Below are positions 8,587 to 18,026 of a stretch of DNA of 64,000 bases, one piece after another. Position 1 is the first letter of the stretch. The number at the start of each line of letters is the position of its first letter. The notes under the pieces are model-generated. The model searched no databases. It was not told the DNA's origin and saw only the letters and a program-made list of their open reading frames with translations. This DNA comes from Scybalocola_A sp900557175. GTDB lineage: Bacteria > Bacillota > Clostridia > Lachnospirales > Lachnospiraceae. The DNA lies in contig CALADH010000090.1 of NCBI GenBank assembly GCA_937890745.1, positions 21,273-85,272 on the forward strand, given 5' to 3'. The translations under genes were made by a program, and so were the position numbers.

Positions 8587-11500
8587 ATGAAAAAAAGAAA
8601 ATTTAGAGAAAGGATGATTGCATGGCTGTTGGCAATCACGATGATTATTGGCGGTTGTGTAATGCCCGATCATCGTCTGGTCAGCTATGCCGCCCAGACA
8701 GAAGAAAGATATACGGGCGGAGCGGATCAGGGCAATGCCGGTGACAGCAGTGCGGTAAACGGTTATGCCGCAGATGTTCATGCAAAAACAACGGCGGCTG
8801 CCGACTATACAGTAACAATCAATACTTCGGCAATTTATCCGGAAGAAACAGTGCAGTTAAGTGCCGTCGTGACGGATAGTACGACAGGAGCAAAGATTTC
8901 TGACGCGGCTCTTGTGTGGTCTTTAGAGGGAAATCCACCACCGGCAGTGCTCACGTCCGATGGCAAATTGACGGTTGCTAAGGGAACAGCAGCCGGAACA
9001 AAGCTTACTGTAAAGGCAGCATATACAGATGCACAGACACAATCAGAATATTCCGGTACATTGGAATTAACAACATCTGAGAGACAAACGGCGACTGTGA
9101 CATTCAATGTGAAAGATTCCCATAATAGTAATTCAATTGCCAACGCGAAGATAATATTAACACAGAGCACGAATCCTTTAAATCAGGAAGTGACAGCTGT
9201 TGGTAACGGCAATGGACAGTATACCGCAACCGTTTATACAGGTATTTCCTATACGGTTGAAGTCGAGGCACAAAATTATAAACAGTCAACCAGTAAGCTG
9301 ACGATGAATCCAGGCATGGGAGTACAGAAAATTGAGCTGACAACATCACGCACGGCTGCTGATATTCAGATTAATGTTCCTTCGGGAGAGTTTTATGCCG
9401 GTGATACAGTGACTTTATCGGTGCAGCTCCCGGATGAATGGAACGGTGAAACGGTAACGTGGAGTTCTGATAAGGGAACAATAACGCAGGACGGTCAGCT
9501 GACCTTTGACGGTTTTGGCGCTGTTAATGTGACAGCCTCATGTCACGGCGTGACTTCCAATGAAGCGGTGATTGTTTTTAAGCCGATCAACGATAAGACA
9601 CAGGTTGAAGTCAAGGTTTATAAAGATAAAGACCATAAGACAGAGATTAGCGATCCTGATAATAAGGATGAGGTTTATCCGAACGAGACGGTTTATGTTG
9701 GTGCGAAGGTGACATATAAAGGTGGATTGCCAAGCAGTGACGGAACAATGACATTTAAGGTGGAAAAGAAGACGTCGGATGGTAAATATGCTGAAGTATA
9801 TACGTCAGAGCAGCCTGTTGCTGTCAACAAGGCTGACGGGCTTGCGTCTGTTGAAGTTCCGGCAGACAAGCTTTTGACAGCAGGCGCGTACAGAGTGACA
9901 GCCGAATATAAAGGCGTGGCGCCGGGGTGGAACGATAAGGTCGCGGCTACATCTAATCAGGCGACATTTGCTATTACACCGAAAGGAGGACAGAAAGTAT
10001 CTTTTGACGAAGGCATTCCGGCAGAATATGTCTATAAGACAGATGAGATTTCGGTCGGCTTTAGCGGATCTATGGCAACTAATGATGAAAACAAATACGA
10101 GATTACTGTTGAAAGCGAAGGCAATGTTTTTGTACCTGAATCTGTCAAACTAAAGGGGATTTCAGTAAGCGAGACGGCTGATAAAAACGGACTTTATAAA
10201 GTGGAAGGTACAGTTGCTTTTATACTGAATAATGTCGGTGAAGATGCGAAAATCAAGATTACTCTTAAGGATCATCAAGATGCAAATCAGCAGGTTTATG
10301 CCGACGCTGTGGCAGAATATAAGTTTAAAGTAAAGCCAAAGCCGCTGACAATTTCAGGGATTACATTTGCAGATAAGACTTATGATAGTACATCAGATAT
10401 ACAATTAGAATCAGTCAGCTTAAATGGCATTGAAGTACCTGACAGAGGGAAGGTACAGGTTGATATCGGCGAAATGCAGAATAATGGCAGTGGTTCTAAA
10501 GTATTCCATCTGACAGGCAGTGACGCCACAGATGCCACAGATGAAGGCTATCCTTTGTCTTTAGAGGAAAAAGATCCAAAGCTTGAGCTTATTGGTGATA
10601 GCGCGGGCAAGTATACGCTTGATACGACAGGCCATGAGAACTATAAGGCAAAAATTAAAAAGCGTCTGATTGGTATTAACAAGGAGGCGCTTAAACTTGA
10701 ACAGGCGTACTGGTCTGATATTTATACAAAATATGATGGTGACCTCGAAAAAGATATTTATAATACGGCGCTGAACGAAGCCGCCTTTGAAAAACGTGAG
10801 CAGCTTTATACGAATATTGTTGAGAGCGAAAAACAGGAGATACTTAATCAGCTTAGAGACTACCATCCGAAATTTGAGGCAGACGCGAATAAATTCTCCG
10901 GTACAGACAAAGACAGCTATGATATTTATGCATGGAATCCTAAGGCAAAAAATCCTTTGACAAACTATGAATTTTCTTTTGAAAACGATCCGATCAAGGC
11001 GGGGACATTGACAATCGTTGCCGCAGATGTGATAGAAACAGATTTTACGGTTGTCGGTGACAATGCTTTGCAAAAAGATGCTAAAAGCTTCTATGTCCGC
11101 AGCCGTTCTGATGCAGATGCTTCTGTAATCAGCTGTGTCAATGAAGAAGGCAGTGTAAAGTATAATGCGGTTGAATTTTTAGATAAATTAGGTAAAGATG
11201 ATGAGGATACGTATTTTAATCCTTCAAAAAAAGATGCAGTATGGCCGGAAACGAATGGGAAAATTGCATTTATACTTGAGAAAGTAGAGGACGGTTTAAT
11301 AGTAGCTTCAACAAAGCCATATGTCATGAACTTTACCAGTGATGGCGGTGTCCAGTCGCAGATCACAGTAAAAGCCAACAATGCCCAAAATGGCATAACC
11401 TTTGGTAAAGTTCTTGAAACTTTAACCTTTGGTTTGTTCGGAAATAAGGATAATACGACGGCGGAAATTACATACAGCGATAAACCAAGCGATGAACAAA

Positions 11501-14500
11501 GTGGTGTGAAAGAACGCTATTATGCGGTTGTAGGCTATGATGAGTGGCAGAAAAACGTAAATTATGAGAAAGCTTTGAAAACTTTCACAGACTGGACTCC
11601 GGTTGATTCTGATACAAAGATTAACTTTGAAGACGGACGTCAGCTTGTGCTTTCCAAAGTTGTCGATAACGTCGGAAATATTCAGTATGTTATGTCCAAC
11701 GGTATTGTTGTGGATTCTGTAAAGCCGGATACGATTAAAGCTGAAATTACAAATCCGTCCGAAGATGATGTTTATAATAAAGATGTTAACATCAATGTTT
11801 CGGTTTCTGATTTTATCAACGATGAGACGGCATACTCCGGTATCGCAAGTGTTGATTACAAGGTTGAAATCAGCCATGACAACGTCATTACTGATGAAAC
11901 AAAGTGGGATATATATACAGAAAAAACAAATTTGTCTAAGGAAACACCGCCAACAGATATTGAAAATGCCGATGTCCTTAAGTCACAGGCATCATACAGC
12001 GGCATAATTACAGTTTCGCCAAAAAATCAGAAGTGCTCAACAGATCCGGGCGTTAAAAACCGCATGAGAGTTACGATATGGGCGACAGATTATGCGGGCA
12101 ATGTGACGGAAGAAAAGACAGTTGATTTTGATTTTGACACAACAGCGCCAAAACTTGAAATTTCATTTGACGGTGAAGCTGTCAATGAAAAGTATTTTAA
12201 TAAAGACAGAACAGTGACAGTCAAAGTGACAGAAGCTTATTTTGATGCGGAAGGAGTTGATTGCACGACAACGGGCGCCGATAATATTCAGCCGTGGAAG
12301 CCTGTTGGTGACAATGTCTATGAGGCAAAATATGTCTATAACAGGGACGGCGACTGGGAATTCGGTATGAAAGTGACCGACATGGCAGGCAACGTTTCGA
12401 ATATGGCAGACAGCTTCGGTGGTGAAGACAATGTACCTGCAAATTATAAGAAGTTTACGATCGATAAGACGGCGCCTGAAATCACGGATATTCACTACTA
12501 TATGTATCAGGGCGAAAATGTGATTGAAATCACACCGGGTAAGGCAGAGGCAGAAAGATTTTACGGCAATGCAAAAATTTATGCCGTGCTGACACTTAAA
12601 GAACATAATTTTGATGCAGACGATAAAACAGGTGCCAAAGAAAGCGGTCTTGAGTTAGATATTACGGCAAACGATAAGGGTGGCAATTATGCAGAGCCGA
12701 CGCATCAGTTTGCAGAAGACAACGGTGATGTGCATACATTAAGAGTTGATTTTAACGGTGATGCGAACTATATCTTTGATATGCAGTACACAGATAAGGC
12801 AGGAAATACGCTTGAAAAAGATTATGTTGCCGAATATTTTACTGTAGATACTAAAGAGCCATCGGCAAATATTTCCGTACTCGGAAAGACATGGGATAAA
12901 ATTCTTGAAGTGATTACTTTTGGTCTGTTTTCAAATAAAAATGAGACTGTAGAAATCAGCAATGTGTTCGATCAGACAGCAGGAGTGGCGGCAGTTCAGT
13001 ACTATAAGAGCCATGATGCAATGACAGTTGGGCAGCTTGATAATGCTGCATGGACAAATGGCAGCACACTGACACTGGGACCGAATCAGCAGGCCATTGT
13101 TTACGGTAAAATTACGGATAAGTCAGGAAACTATACATATATCAGTACGAATGGCTTTGTGCTTGATAATATGATTGACGCGCCGCAGATTGATATTGTC
13201 GTGCCGAAACCTTTGAATGAGATTTATAACAGTGATGTTGATGCTAAAATTAAGGTTGTTGATCCTGATCCGACAGGTAATCATGATTATGCAGGCTTGC
13301 AGTCTGTTTACTATGAAATCAGAAATAATGGTGCGGTCACGCAGTCGGGCAATCTGAATGTTCAGGCAGGTGAAGCGAGACAGCAGTCTGTGGAAGATAT
13401 CATAAGAATCAGTGCGCAGAAGAATAACAGCAATAATGTTCAGATTTATGTTAAAGCAGTCGATAATGCCGGCAATAGTGCAGAAAAAACACTGGATTTA
13501 AAAATTGATATCACAAAGCCGAATATTTCAGTGACATTTGATAATAATGCACCGCTGAATCAAAAGTATTATAAAGCAACAAGAACAGCAACGATTGTTA
13601 TTAAGGAACGTAATTTTGATCCAAACAATGTACAGATTAATATTACGAATACGCACGGTACAAAAGCGCAGATTTCAGGCTGGTCTTCAAGTGCTAACCA
13701 AGGTGTGTCAGATGAGGCAGTACATACAGCAAGAATTGTGTTTGCTGCAGACGGCGATTATAAATTTACAGTAGATTGTACAGATTTGGCTTTAAACAAG
13801 GCAGCAAATCCGTATACGTCCGAAGAATTTACAATCGACAAGACAATTCCGACAATCAATGTGTCCTATGATAACAATAATGCATTAAACGGCAGTTTCT
13901 ACAAAGCCGGACGTACAGCGACAATTACAATTAAGGAACACAATTTCCGTGCAGGCGATGTCAAGGTGACAACGACAGCAGCTTTAAGTGGCAAAGGTGT
14001 TTCGGCGCCGTCAGTGAGTGGCTGGTCATTAAGCGGTGATAATCATACGGCAACAGTGCGCTTTAACTCAGATGCGGATTATACATTGGATATCGCTTAT
14101 GCAGATTTGGCAGGCAATGCGGCCGCCGATTATGCACAGGATAAGTTTACAGTCGATTTGACAACGCCGGAGATTGAAATTACAGGTGTTAAGAATAAGT
14201 CAGCCAATAACGGCACAGTAGCGCCGGAGATTAAGGTGACAGATACAAACTTTATTGCATCGGGTGTGAAGCTGTCACTGACAGGTGTTAATAAAGGTAA
14301 GCTTTCAGCCGATGCAATGGTGACAAAGGCAGCACTTGGCAGCGGACAGGTCATTACTTTCAGAAACTTCGGAAAGGATATGGATGATATTTATACGCTG
14401 ACAGCAACTGTAACGGATAAATCCGGCAATGAGACGAAAAAGAGTATTACATTTTCTGTCAACAGAAACGGTTCTACATATGTTTTGAGTGATGATTTAA

Positions 14501-15225
14501 AGCAGCTTCTTGAGACAGGATTTACAAACAGTCCGAAGGATATTGTTATTGAAGAAATCAATGTAGATACACTTGAATTTATCGAGCTGACTTATAGTAA
14601 GGACGGTAAGGTTGTTAAGCTTAAGGAGGGCACAGATTATACAGTGAAGTCCGAGGGCGGAAGCAATCAGTGGAAGAAGTATATTTACACAATTAAGGCA
14701 TCCTGTTTTGAGGAAGAAGGCGCTTATGCCATCAATATTTATTCTGAAGACAGAGCCAAGAATACATCGACAAACAGAATCAAGGAAAAGAGCATTGAGT
14801 TTGTTGTCGATAAGACACCGCCGACAATGGTTATTTCAAATATTGAAGACCGCGGCCGATATAAAGAGGACAGACATACATTTACACTGAGCGTGAAAGA
14901 TAATACAACTTTATCTTATGTAGAGCTTTATCTTGACGGAAAGCTTGCCCATACATATAAAGGGGACGAGCTTATTGCAGAAAACGGCACAATTTCAATT
15001 AATGTGGAAAATAAGGGTGAGTATCAGACCGTCCGCCTTATTGCTTATGATGAGGCAGGAAACCCGACAGAGCCAATGGAATATAGTGTTCTCGTTACAT
15101 CAAGCTGGTGGATCCAGTTCTACATGAATACGCCGCTGTTTGTCGGTTCGATTATCGGTCTTGCGGCAGTGATCGGTTTAGTGATATTGATTATTGTGAA
15201 GCGCAAAAAGAAAAATGCACAGTAA
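8587..15225 (+). CDS. giant Ig-like repeat surface protein, C-terminal TM anchor, 2212 aa
   Basis: An AGGAGG site precedes ATG 8587. Residues 1-36 form a signal peptide ending near SYAAQT. The rest is built of many Ig-like units. These include Big-type domains near the N-terminus, a domain with FADKTYDST resembling YDG/MBG modules near 590-700, and a long series of bacterial Ig units, each opening with a DKTAPEI-like strand. Two distant segments share a motif (TLTFGLFGNKDNT and VITFGLFSNKNET), evidence of internal duplication. The C-terminus has a transmembrane helix (about 2183-2204) and KRKKKNAQ, with no LPXTG motif. It is therefore membrane-anchored and reaches across the wall. It may be an adhesin or an extracellular scaffold for the secretion apparatus. 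It is unusual inside a T7SS locus. Confidence 0.82.
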   Translation: MKKRKFRERMIAWLLAITMIIGGCVMPDHRLVSYAAQTEERYTGGADQGNAGDSSAVNGYAADVHAKTTAAADYTVTINTSAIYPEETVQLSAVVTDSTTGAKISDAALVWSLEGNPPPAVLTSDGKLTVAKGTAAGTKLTVKAAYTDAQTQSEYSGTLELTTSERQTATVTFNVKDSHNSNSIANAKIILTQSTNPLNQEVTAVGNGNGQYTATVYTGISYTVEVEAQNYKQSTSKLTMNPGMGVQKIELTTSRTAADIQINVPSGEFYAGDTVTLSVQLPDEWNGETVTWSSDKGTITQDGQLTFDGFGAVNVTASCHGVTSNEAVIVFKPINDKTQVEVKVYKDKDHKTEISDPDNKDEVYPNETVYVGAKVTYKGGLPSSDGTMTFKVEKKTSDGKYAEVYTSEQPVAVNKADGLASVEVPADKLLTAGAYRVTAEYKGVAPGWNDKVAATSNQATFAITPKGGQKVSFDEGIPAEYVYKTDEISVGFSGSMATNDENKYEITVESEGNVFVPESVKLKGISVSETADKNGLYKVEGTVAFILNNVGEDAKIKITLKDHQDANQQVYADAVAEYKFKVKPKPLTISGITFADKTYDSTSDIQLESVSLNGIEVPDRGKVQVDIGEMQNNGSGSKVFHLTGSDATDATDEGYPLSLEEKDPKLELIGDSAGKYTLDTTGHENYKAKIKKRLIGINKEALKLEQAYWSDIYTKYDGDLEKDIYNTALNEAAFEKREQLYTNIVESEKQEILNQLRDYHPKFEADANKFSGTDKDSYDIYAWNPKAKNPLTNYEFSFENDPIKAGTLTIVAADVIETDFTVVGDNALQKDAKSFYVRSRSDADASVISCVNEEGSVKYNAVEFLDKLGKDDEDTYFNPSKKDAVWPETNGKIAFILEKVEDGLIVASTKPYVMNFTSDGGVQSQITVKANNAQNGITFGKVLETLTFGLFGNKDNTTAEITYSDKPSDEQSGVKERYYAVVGYDEWQKNVNYEKALKTFTDWTPVDSDTKINFEDGRQLVLSKVVDNVGNIQYVMSNGIVVDSVKPDTIKAEITNPSEDDVYNKDVNINVSVSDFINDETAYSGIASVDYKVEISHDNVITDETKWDIYTEKTNLSKETPPTDIENADVLKSQASYSGIITVSPKNQKCSTDPGVKNRMRVTIWATDYAGNVTEEKTVDFDFDTTAPKLEISFDGEAVNEKYFNKDRTVTVKVTEAYFDAEGVDCTTTGADNIQPWKPVGDNVYEAKYVYNRDGDWEFGMKVTDMAGNVSNMADSFGGEDNVPANYKKFTIDKTAPEITDIHYYMYQGENVIEITPGKAEAERFYGNAKIYAVLTLKEHNFDADDKTGAKESGLELDITANDKGGNYAEPTHQFAEDNGDVHTLRVDFNGDANYIFDMQYTDKAGNTLEKDYVAEYFTVDTKEPSANISVLGKTWDKILEVITFGLFSNKNETVEISNVFDQTAGVAAVQYYKSHDAMTVGQLDNAAWTNGSTLTLGPNQQAIVYGKITDKSGNYTYISTNGFVLDNMIDAPQIDIVVPKPLNEIYNSDVDAKIKVVDPDPTGNHDYAGLQSVYYEIRNNGAVTQSGNLNVQAGEARQQSVEDIIRISAQKNNSNNVQIYVKAVDNAGNSAEKTLDLKIDITKPNISVTFDNNAPLNQKYYKATRTATIVIKERNFDPNNVQINITNTHGTKAQISGWSSSANQGVSDEAVHTARIVFAADGDYKFTVDCTDLALNKAANPYTSEEFTIDKTIPTINVSYDNNNALNGSFYKAGRTATITIKEHNFRAGDVKVTTTAALSGKGVSAPSVSGWSLSGDNHTATVRFNSDADYTLDIAYADLAGNAAADYAQDKFTVDLTTPEIEITGVKNKSANNGTVAPEIKVTDTNFIASGVKLSLTGVNKGKLSADAMVTKAALGSGQVITFRNFGKDMDDIYTLTATVTDKSGNETKKSITFSVNRNGSTYVLSDDLKQLLETGFTNSPKDIVIEEINVDTLEFIELTYSKDGKVVKLKEGTDYTVKSEGGSNQWKKYIYTIKASCFEEEGAYAINIYSEDRAKNTSTNRIKEKSIEFVVDKTPPTMVISNIEDRGRYKEDRHTFTLSVKDNTTLSYVELYLDGKLAHTYKGDELIAENGTISINVENKGEYQTVRLIAYDEAGNPTEPMEYSVLVTSSWWIQFYMNTPLFVGSIIGLAAVIGLVILIIVKRKKKNAQ

Positions 15226-15253
15226 TTATTGAGAAAATATTAAAATGAGTGTT

Positions 15254-15271
15254 CCCGCCAAAGACGGCGGG
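15254..15271 (+). promoter_or_regulatory. esxA: 5' hairpin upstream of the WXG100 gene
   Basis: CCCGCC, a six-base loop, then GGCGGG, a perfect GC stem 29 bases before the start codon. No T run follows, so it is more likely a processing or stabilising element at the 5' end of the WXG100 mRNA than a terminator. Confidence 0.45.
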
Positions 15272-15300
15272 GTACTGAAAAATAAAAGGAGGAATTTAAT

Positions 15301-15597
15301 ATGGCATCAGGACGCACCGGAATGACACCGGAGGAGGTACGCAGTATTGCGAAAAGATTTGATGATGAAGGAGAAAATGTCAGCGGTATCATTGATAAGA
15401 TGGTATCTATGTGTGATGAGCTTGCAGGTGTTTGGGAAGGTGACGCTGTGGAAGCTTATCAGGAAAAGTTTGCAGATCTGAAGCCGGGCTTTGAGTCAAC
15501 ATCAAGATTGATTCATGAAATTGCAGAGGCACTTAAGGATACTGCGAATGCTTATGAAGAAACTGATAAGAGTCAGGCAAGTAAATACAGAAGCTGA
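15301..15597 (+). CDS. esxA: WXG100 family T7SS protein (EsxA-like), 98 aa
   Basis: This small secreted helical hairpin is the hallmark of type VII secretion. The Trp-Glu-Gly turn is at residues 45-47 (VWEGDA) and splits two helices of about 40 residues. The C-terminal tail has Y85-EET-D89, matching the YxxxD/E export signal. An AGGAGG site lies 7 bases before ATG. A hairpin lies upstream and a terminator-like hairpin follows, so the gene may be expressed well above the rest of the operon, as expected for Esx proteins. It would bind EssC and may be co-secreted with the LXG cargo. Confidence 0.95.
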   Translation: MASGRTGMTPEEVRSIAKRFDDEGENVSGIIDKMVSMCDELAGVWEGDAVEAYQEKFADLKPGFESTSRLIHEIAEALKDTANAYEETDKSQASKYRS

Positions 15598-15655
15598 GCT
15601 GCTGAAACAGGCACATATACATATTGAAGCTTAAAACAGATATGCAAGGCAAACG

Positions 15656-15685
15656 GCGCAGGAATAAATTTTTCCTGCGCTTTCT
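15656..15685 (+). terminator. terminator or attenuator after the WXG100 gene
   Basis: GCGCAGGAA and TTCCTGCGC form a 9-bp perfect stem followed by TTTCT. The tract is short, and the next gene starts 28 bases later without room for a clear promoter. I read it as a leaky terminator that lets some transcription through to the secretion genes. Confidence 0.7.
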
Positions 15686-15713
15686 GTAAAATGAAATTTA
15701 TCGGAAAGCATAT

Positions 15714-16655
15714 TTGTCAGAAAATAAGTTTTCTGATAAATTTCAGAAAAATATTTTTGCGGACAGTATGATGGAGATTAAGATGAAAAGAAAACAGGAT
15801 GGGCAATATGCAGCATTTATGCTTGATGATATATCACAGTTTTATATGACTGGTTATAAAATATTGAGAAAACAGGAAAGCAGAGGATTATTGCCGTGCT
15901 TTAAAGAAAAGTATAACGGACGGCTAAAACTTCTCTATCCGATTGGCGGGCTGACGCCGCTGTCTTATGATGCGGTATCATGGAAAGAGAAAGATGTGAG
16001 AGAAAATATCGGGCAGATGATTTCTATTGTTCATGATTTGATGGAGAACGGATTTTTGCAGCCGGATTTAGATTTTATGTTTATTGATAAGACATGCAGC
16101 CGGATTTATCTTATTGCACTTCCGGTAAATGTGGCGCCGGAGATTACGGCAGCACAAGAATGGCTTGCTGAATTTAAAAGAACACTTTTGTCCATCATAG
16201 GTTTTTGCGGCGGGACAGACGATGGGACACTTGCTGTACTTAAAAATAAAGTGATACGTCAGGCACAGTCGCTGGAGGCATTATGTGACGGTATGAATCG
16301 TATGATGGCACGTGAGCCATCCGGGAAATCTGAAAAAACAGATGCACGTAAGAATATGCGTTTAGTATTGGTCAGCCCGCCGGGAAATTTTAATCTGGAA
16401 GTTAATAAACCGGAATTTACTGTCGGAAAGCTGCGCGGCGGTGTCGATGGCCTGATTGATTTTACGCCGACTGTGAGCCGGAAACATTGTCAGATTACGC
16501 ATAGAGACGGCCGCTTTTATATACAGGATCTGGGAAGTGCCAACTATACTTATATCAATAATGTTATGCTGTCGCCGATGCAAAGTCCGGTGGAAATTAA
16601 AGAAGGCGACAGTGTCCGTCTGGCAGAATTGGAATTTAAAGTACAGTTTGTTTAA
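15714..16655 (+). CDS. FHA protein with DUF6382-like N-terminal domain, candidate EssB counterpart
   Basis: The likely start is TTG 15714 (MSENKF), with only a weak GGAAAG site. Residues 1-165 resemble what I recall as DUF6382, a domain found before FHA domains in Firmicutes: GYKILRKQ, then GLLPC, a hydrophobic core and a segment like FMFIDKTCSRIYLIALP. That last segment looks like a degenerate kinase catalytic loop, the fold used by EssB/YukC. The FHA domain is at about 215-313 with GK, VSRKHC and LGSANYTYINN. There is no membrane helix, unlike EssB. It sits where essB often lies relative to essC. I infer that it senses phosphothreonine and docks at the EssC complex. Confidence 0.75.
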   Translation: MSENKFSDKFQKNIFADSMMEIKMKRKQDGQYAAFMLDDISQFYMTGYKILRKQESRGLLPCFKEKYNGRLKLLYPIGGLTPLSYDAVSWKEKDVRENIGQMISIVHDLMENGFLQPDLDFMFIDKTCSRIYLIALPVNVAPEITAAQEWLAEFKRTLLSIIGFCGGTDDGTLAVLKNKVIRQAQSLEALCDGMNRMMAREPSGKSEKTDARKNMRLVLVSPPGNFNLEVNKPEFTVGKLRGGVDGLIDFTPTVSRKHCQITHRDGRFYIQDLGSANYTYINNVMLSPMQSPVEIKEGDSVRLAELEFKVQFV

Positions 16656-16675
16656 AATATGGAGGAAATATACTT

Positions 16676-17722
16676 TTGGAGAAACCGAAAATTGTTATTG
16701 TAGATACGGATGAAGACTATATTGTGCCGTTAGAGTATAAGATGATTTCTGAATGGGGCGATAAGGCAGATTTGGAAATTATAACATCTCTGAAATATTT
16801 CAATGAATTTTTTTCTGCACCGAAAACAATTTATATTTTAATGATCAATGAGTATTTGTATAGTGATAAAATACGCAAGCACCATATAAGCCATACATTT
16901 TTGCTCCGGGAGGAGGAGCATGGTGCAGAGGCGGCTGACAGTGATATATATCAAAGCGTTTATAAATATTCCGGTATTAAAGAAATCTATGCAAAGATTA
17001 GCCGTGTGATACGGCAGAGTAAAAAAACACCAGTTTCAGAAAAAACGAAGCTGTATGTGACATATTCGGCCGGAGGCGGCAACGGAAAAACAATATTGTC
17101 GCTGGCGTTGGCGCAGTCTCTGTCAGATTTTGGAAAAAAAGTACTTTATATCAGCGGAGAGGATTTTCAGGATTTTTATATATTTATGGAGAACGCGCCT
17201 GCATTTTGCCAAAGCCGGATGATTTACGATATCCTTGCGAAAATGCCGGGAATTGTCGGCGAATGTATGACGCAGATTGAATCAGCAGATTTTGACTATT
17301 TAAGACCGCTTGAACAGCCGCTGGTTGCTTACCAGCTGACGCAGGAGCATTATCGCTGGCTTTTGAAAATGCTCAGACAGTCAAGATTATATGATGTTAT
17401 CGTTTTTGAAAGCAGCGTTTGTTTTTCGGATAAGACAATACATCTTTTTGAAGATGCAGATAAAGTGTTTCTCATATGCAGTCAGGGGCAGAGTGCTGTC
17501 TGTAAATTTAGCCGGCTGTATCGGAGTATGACTATTGAAAGTGAGAAGTTTCTCATCATATGCAGCCGATATGACCGTTTGAGGAAGGACTGGATGAAGG
17601 AAGAAATGAGCCATGTGTGCGCATTGATTTCAGAATATGTGGATGAGCAGGAGGAACCGCTGGATCTGAAGAAGGCAAAGGCGCTGAAGCTTCTGAAAAA
17701 AACGGTGTATAGTCTGGAATAA
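16676..17722 (+). CDS. TadZ/CpaE/MinD-like ATPase with degenerate receiver domain, 348 aa
   Basis: The likely start is TTG 16676 after GGAGG. Residues 1-115 resemble a receiver domain (IVIVDTDEDY at the start of strand 1). Residues 123-348 form a MinD/ParA-type ATPase with a P-loop AGGGNGKT at 132-139. The deviant Lys expected near the start of a Walker A loop in this family is not obvious; Ser131-Ala132 takes its place. Receiver plus ParA-like ATPase is the layout of TadZ/CpaE, which place pilus machines at the cell pole. In this locus it may position or regulate the secretion apparatus. It is not part of the standard Bacillus or Staphylococcus T7SS set. Confidence 0.75.
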   Translation: MEKPKIVIVDTDEDYIVPLEYKMISEWGDKADLEIITSLKYFNEFFSAPKTIYILMINEYLYSDKIRKHHISHTFLLREEEHGAEAADSDIYQSVYKYSGIKEIYAKISRVIRQSKKTPVSEKTKLYVTYSAGGGNGKTILSLALAQSLSDFGKKVLYISGEDFQDFYIFMENAPAFCQSRMIYDILAKMPGIVGECMTQIESADFDYLRPLEQPLVAYQLTQEHYRWLLKMLRQSRLYDVIVFESSVCFSDKTIHLFEDADKVFLICSQGQSAVCKFSRLYRSMTIESEKFLIICSRYDRLRKDWMKEEMSHVCALISEYVDEQEEPLDLKKAKALKLLKKTVYSLE

Positions 17723-17744
17723 ATTGTGCCGAAGGAGGATTATT

Positions 17745-17996
17745 GTGGAAGAAAAGGTCATTTTAATATTTCACTGGACAAAGAAAAAAGAAAGTTTTGA
17801 TATCGAGGCTCCAGTGAAGCTTACGGCAAATGAATTGATTTTAGGGCTGAATACCGGGCTGTCGCTGGGGATTAATGTCAATGATATTTCCCAGCTTTAT
17901 CTTAAGGCCACCGATCCGATAGCCCTTCTTAAAGGAAATAAGACACTGGCTGAATATGGTATCCGCAACGGTACGCAGATATGGTTTGACCGTTAG
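17745..17996 (+). CDS. esaB: YukD/EsaB ubiquitin-like T7SS protein, 83 aa
   Basis: The start is GTG 17745, 6 bases after GAAGGAGG; an upstream TTG at 17724 lacks a site. The short protein begins with a beta strand (EEKVILIFHW) and ends in a second strand pair typical of a ubiquitin fold (TLAEYGIRNGTQIWF). Its position immediately before essC matches yukD/esaB in Bacillus and Staphylococcus. EsaB is cytosolic and acts as a component or regulator of the secretion complex. Confidence 0.85.
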   Translation: MEEKVILIFHWTKKKESFDIEAPVKLTANELILGLNTGLSLGINVNDISQLYLKATDPIALLKGNKTLAEYGIRNGTQIWFDR

Positions 17997-18026
17997 TGTA
18001 ACGTGGCGGGAGAAAGGTGTAAAACT

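Noticed and set aside
12163..12606. Minus-strand frame of 147 codons within the giant surface protein
   Set aside because: It has no ribosome binding site, and codon use follows the plus-strand gene. Several such shadows occur across this gene.
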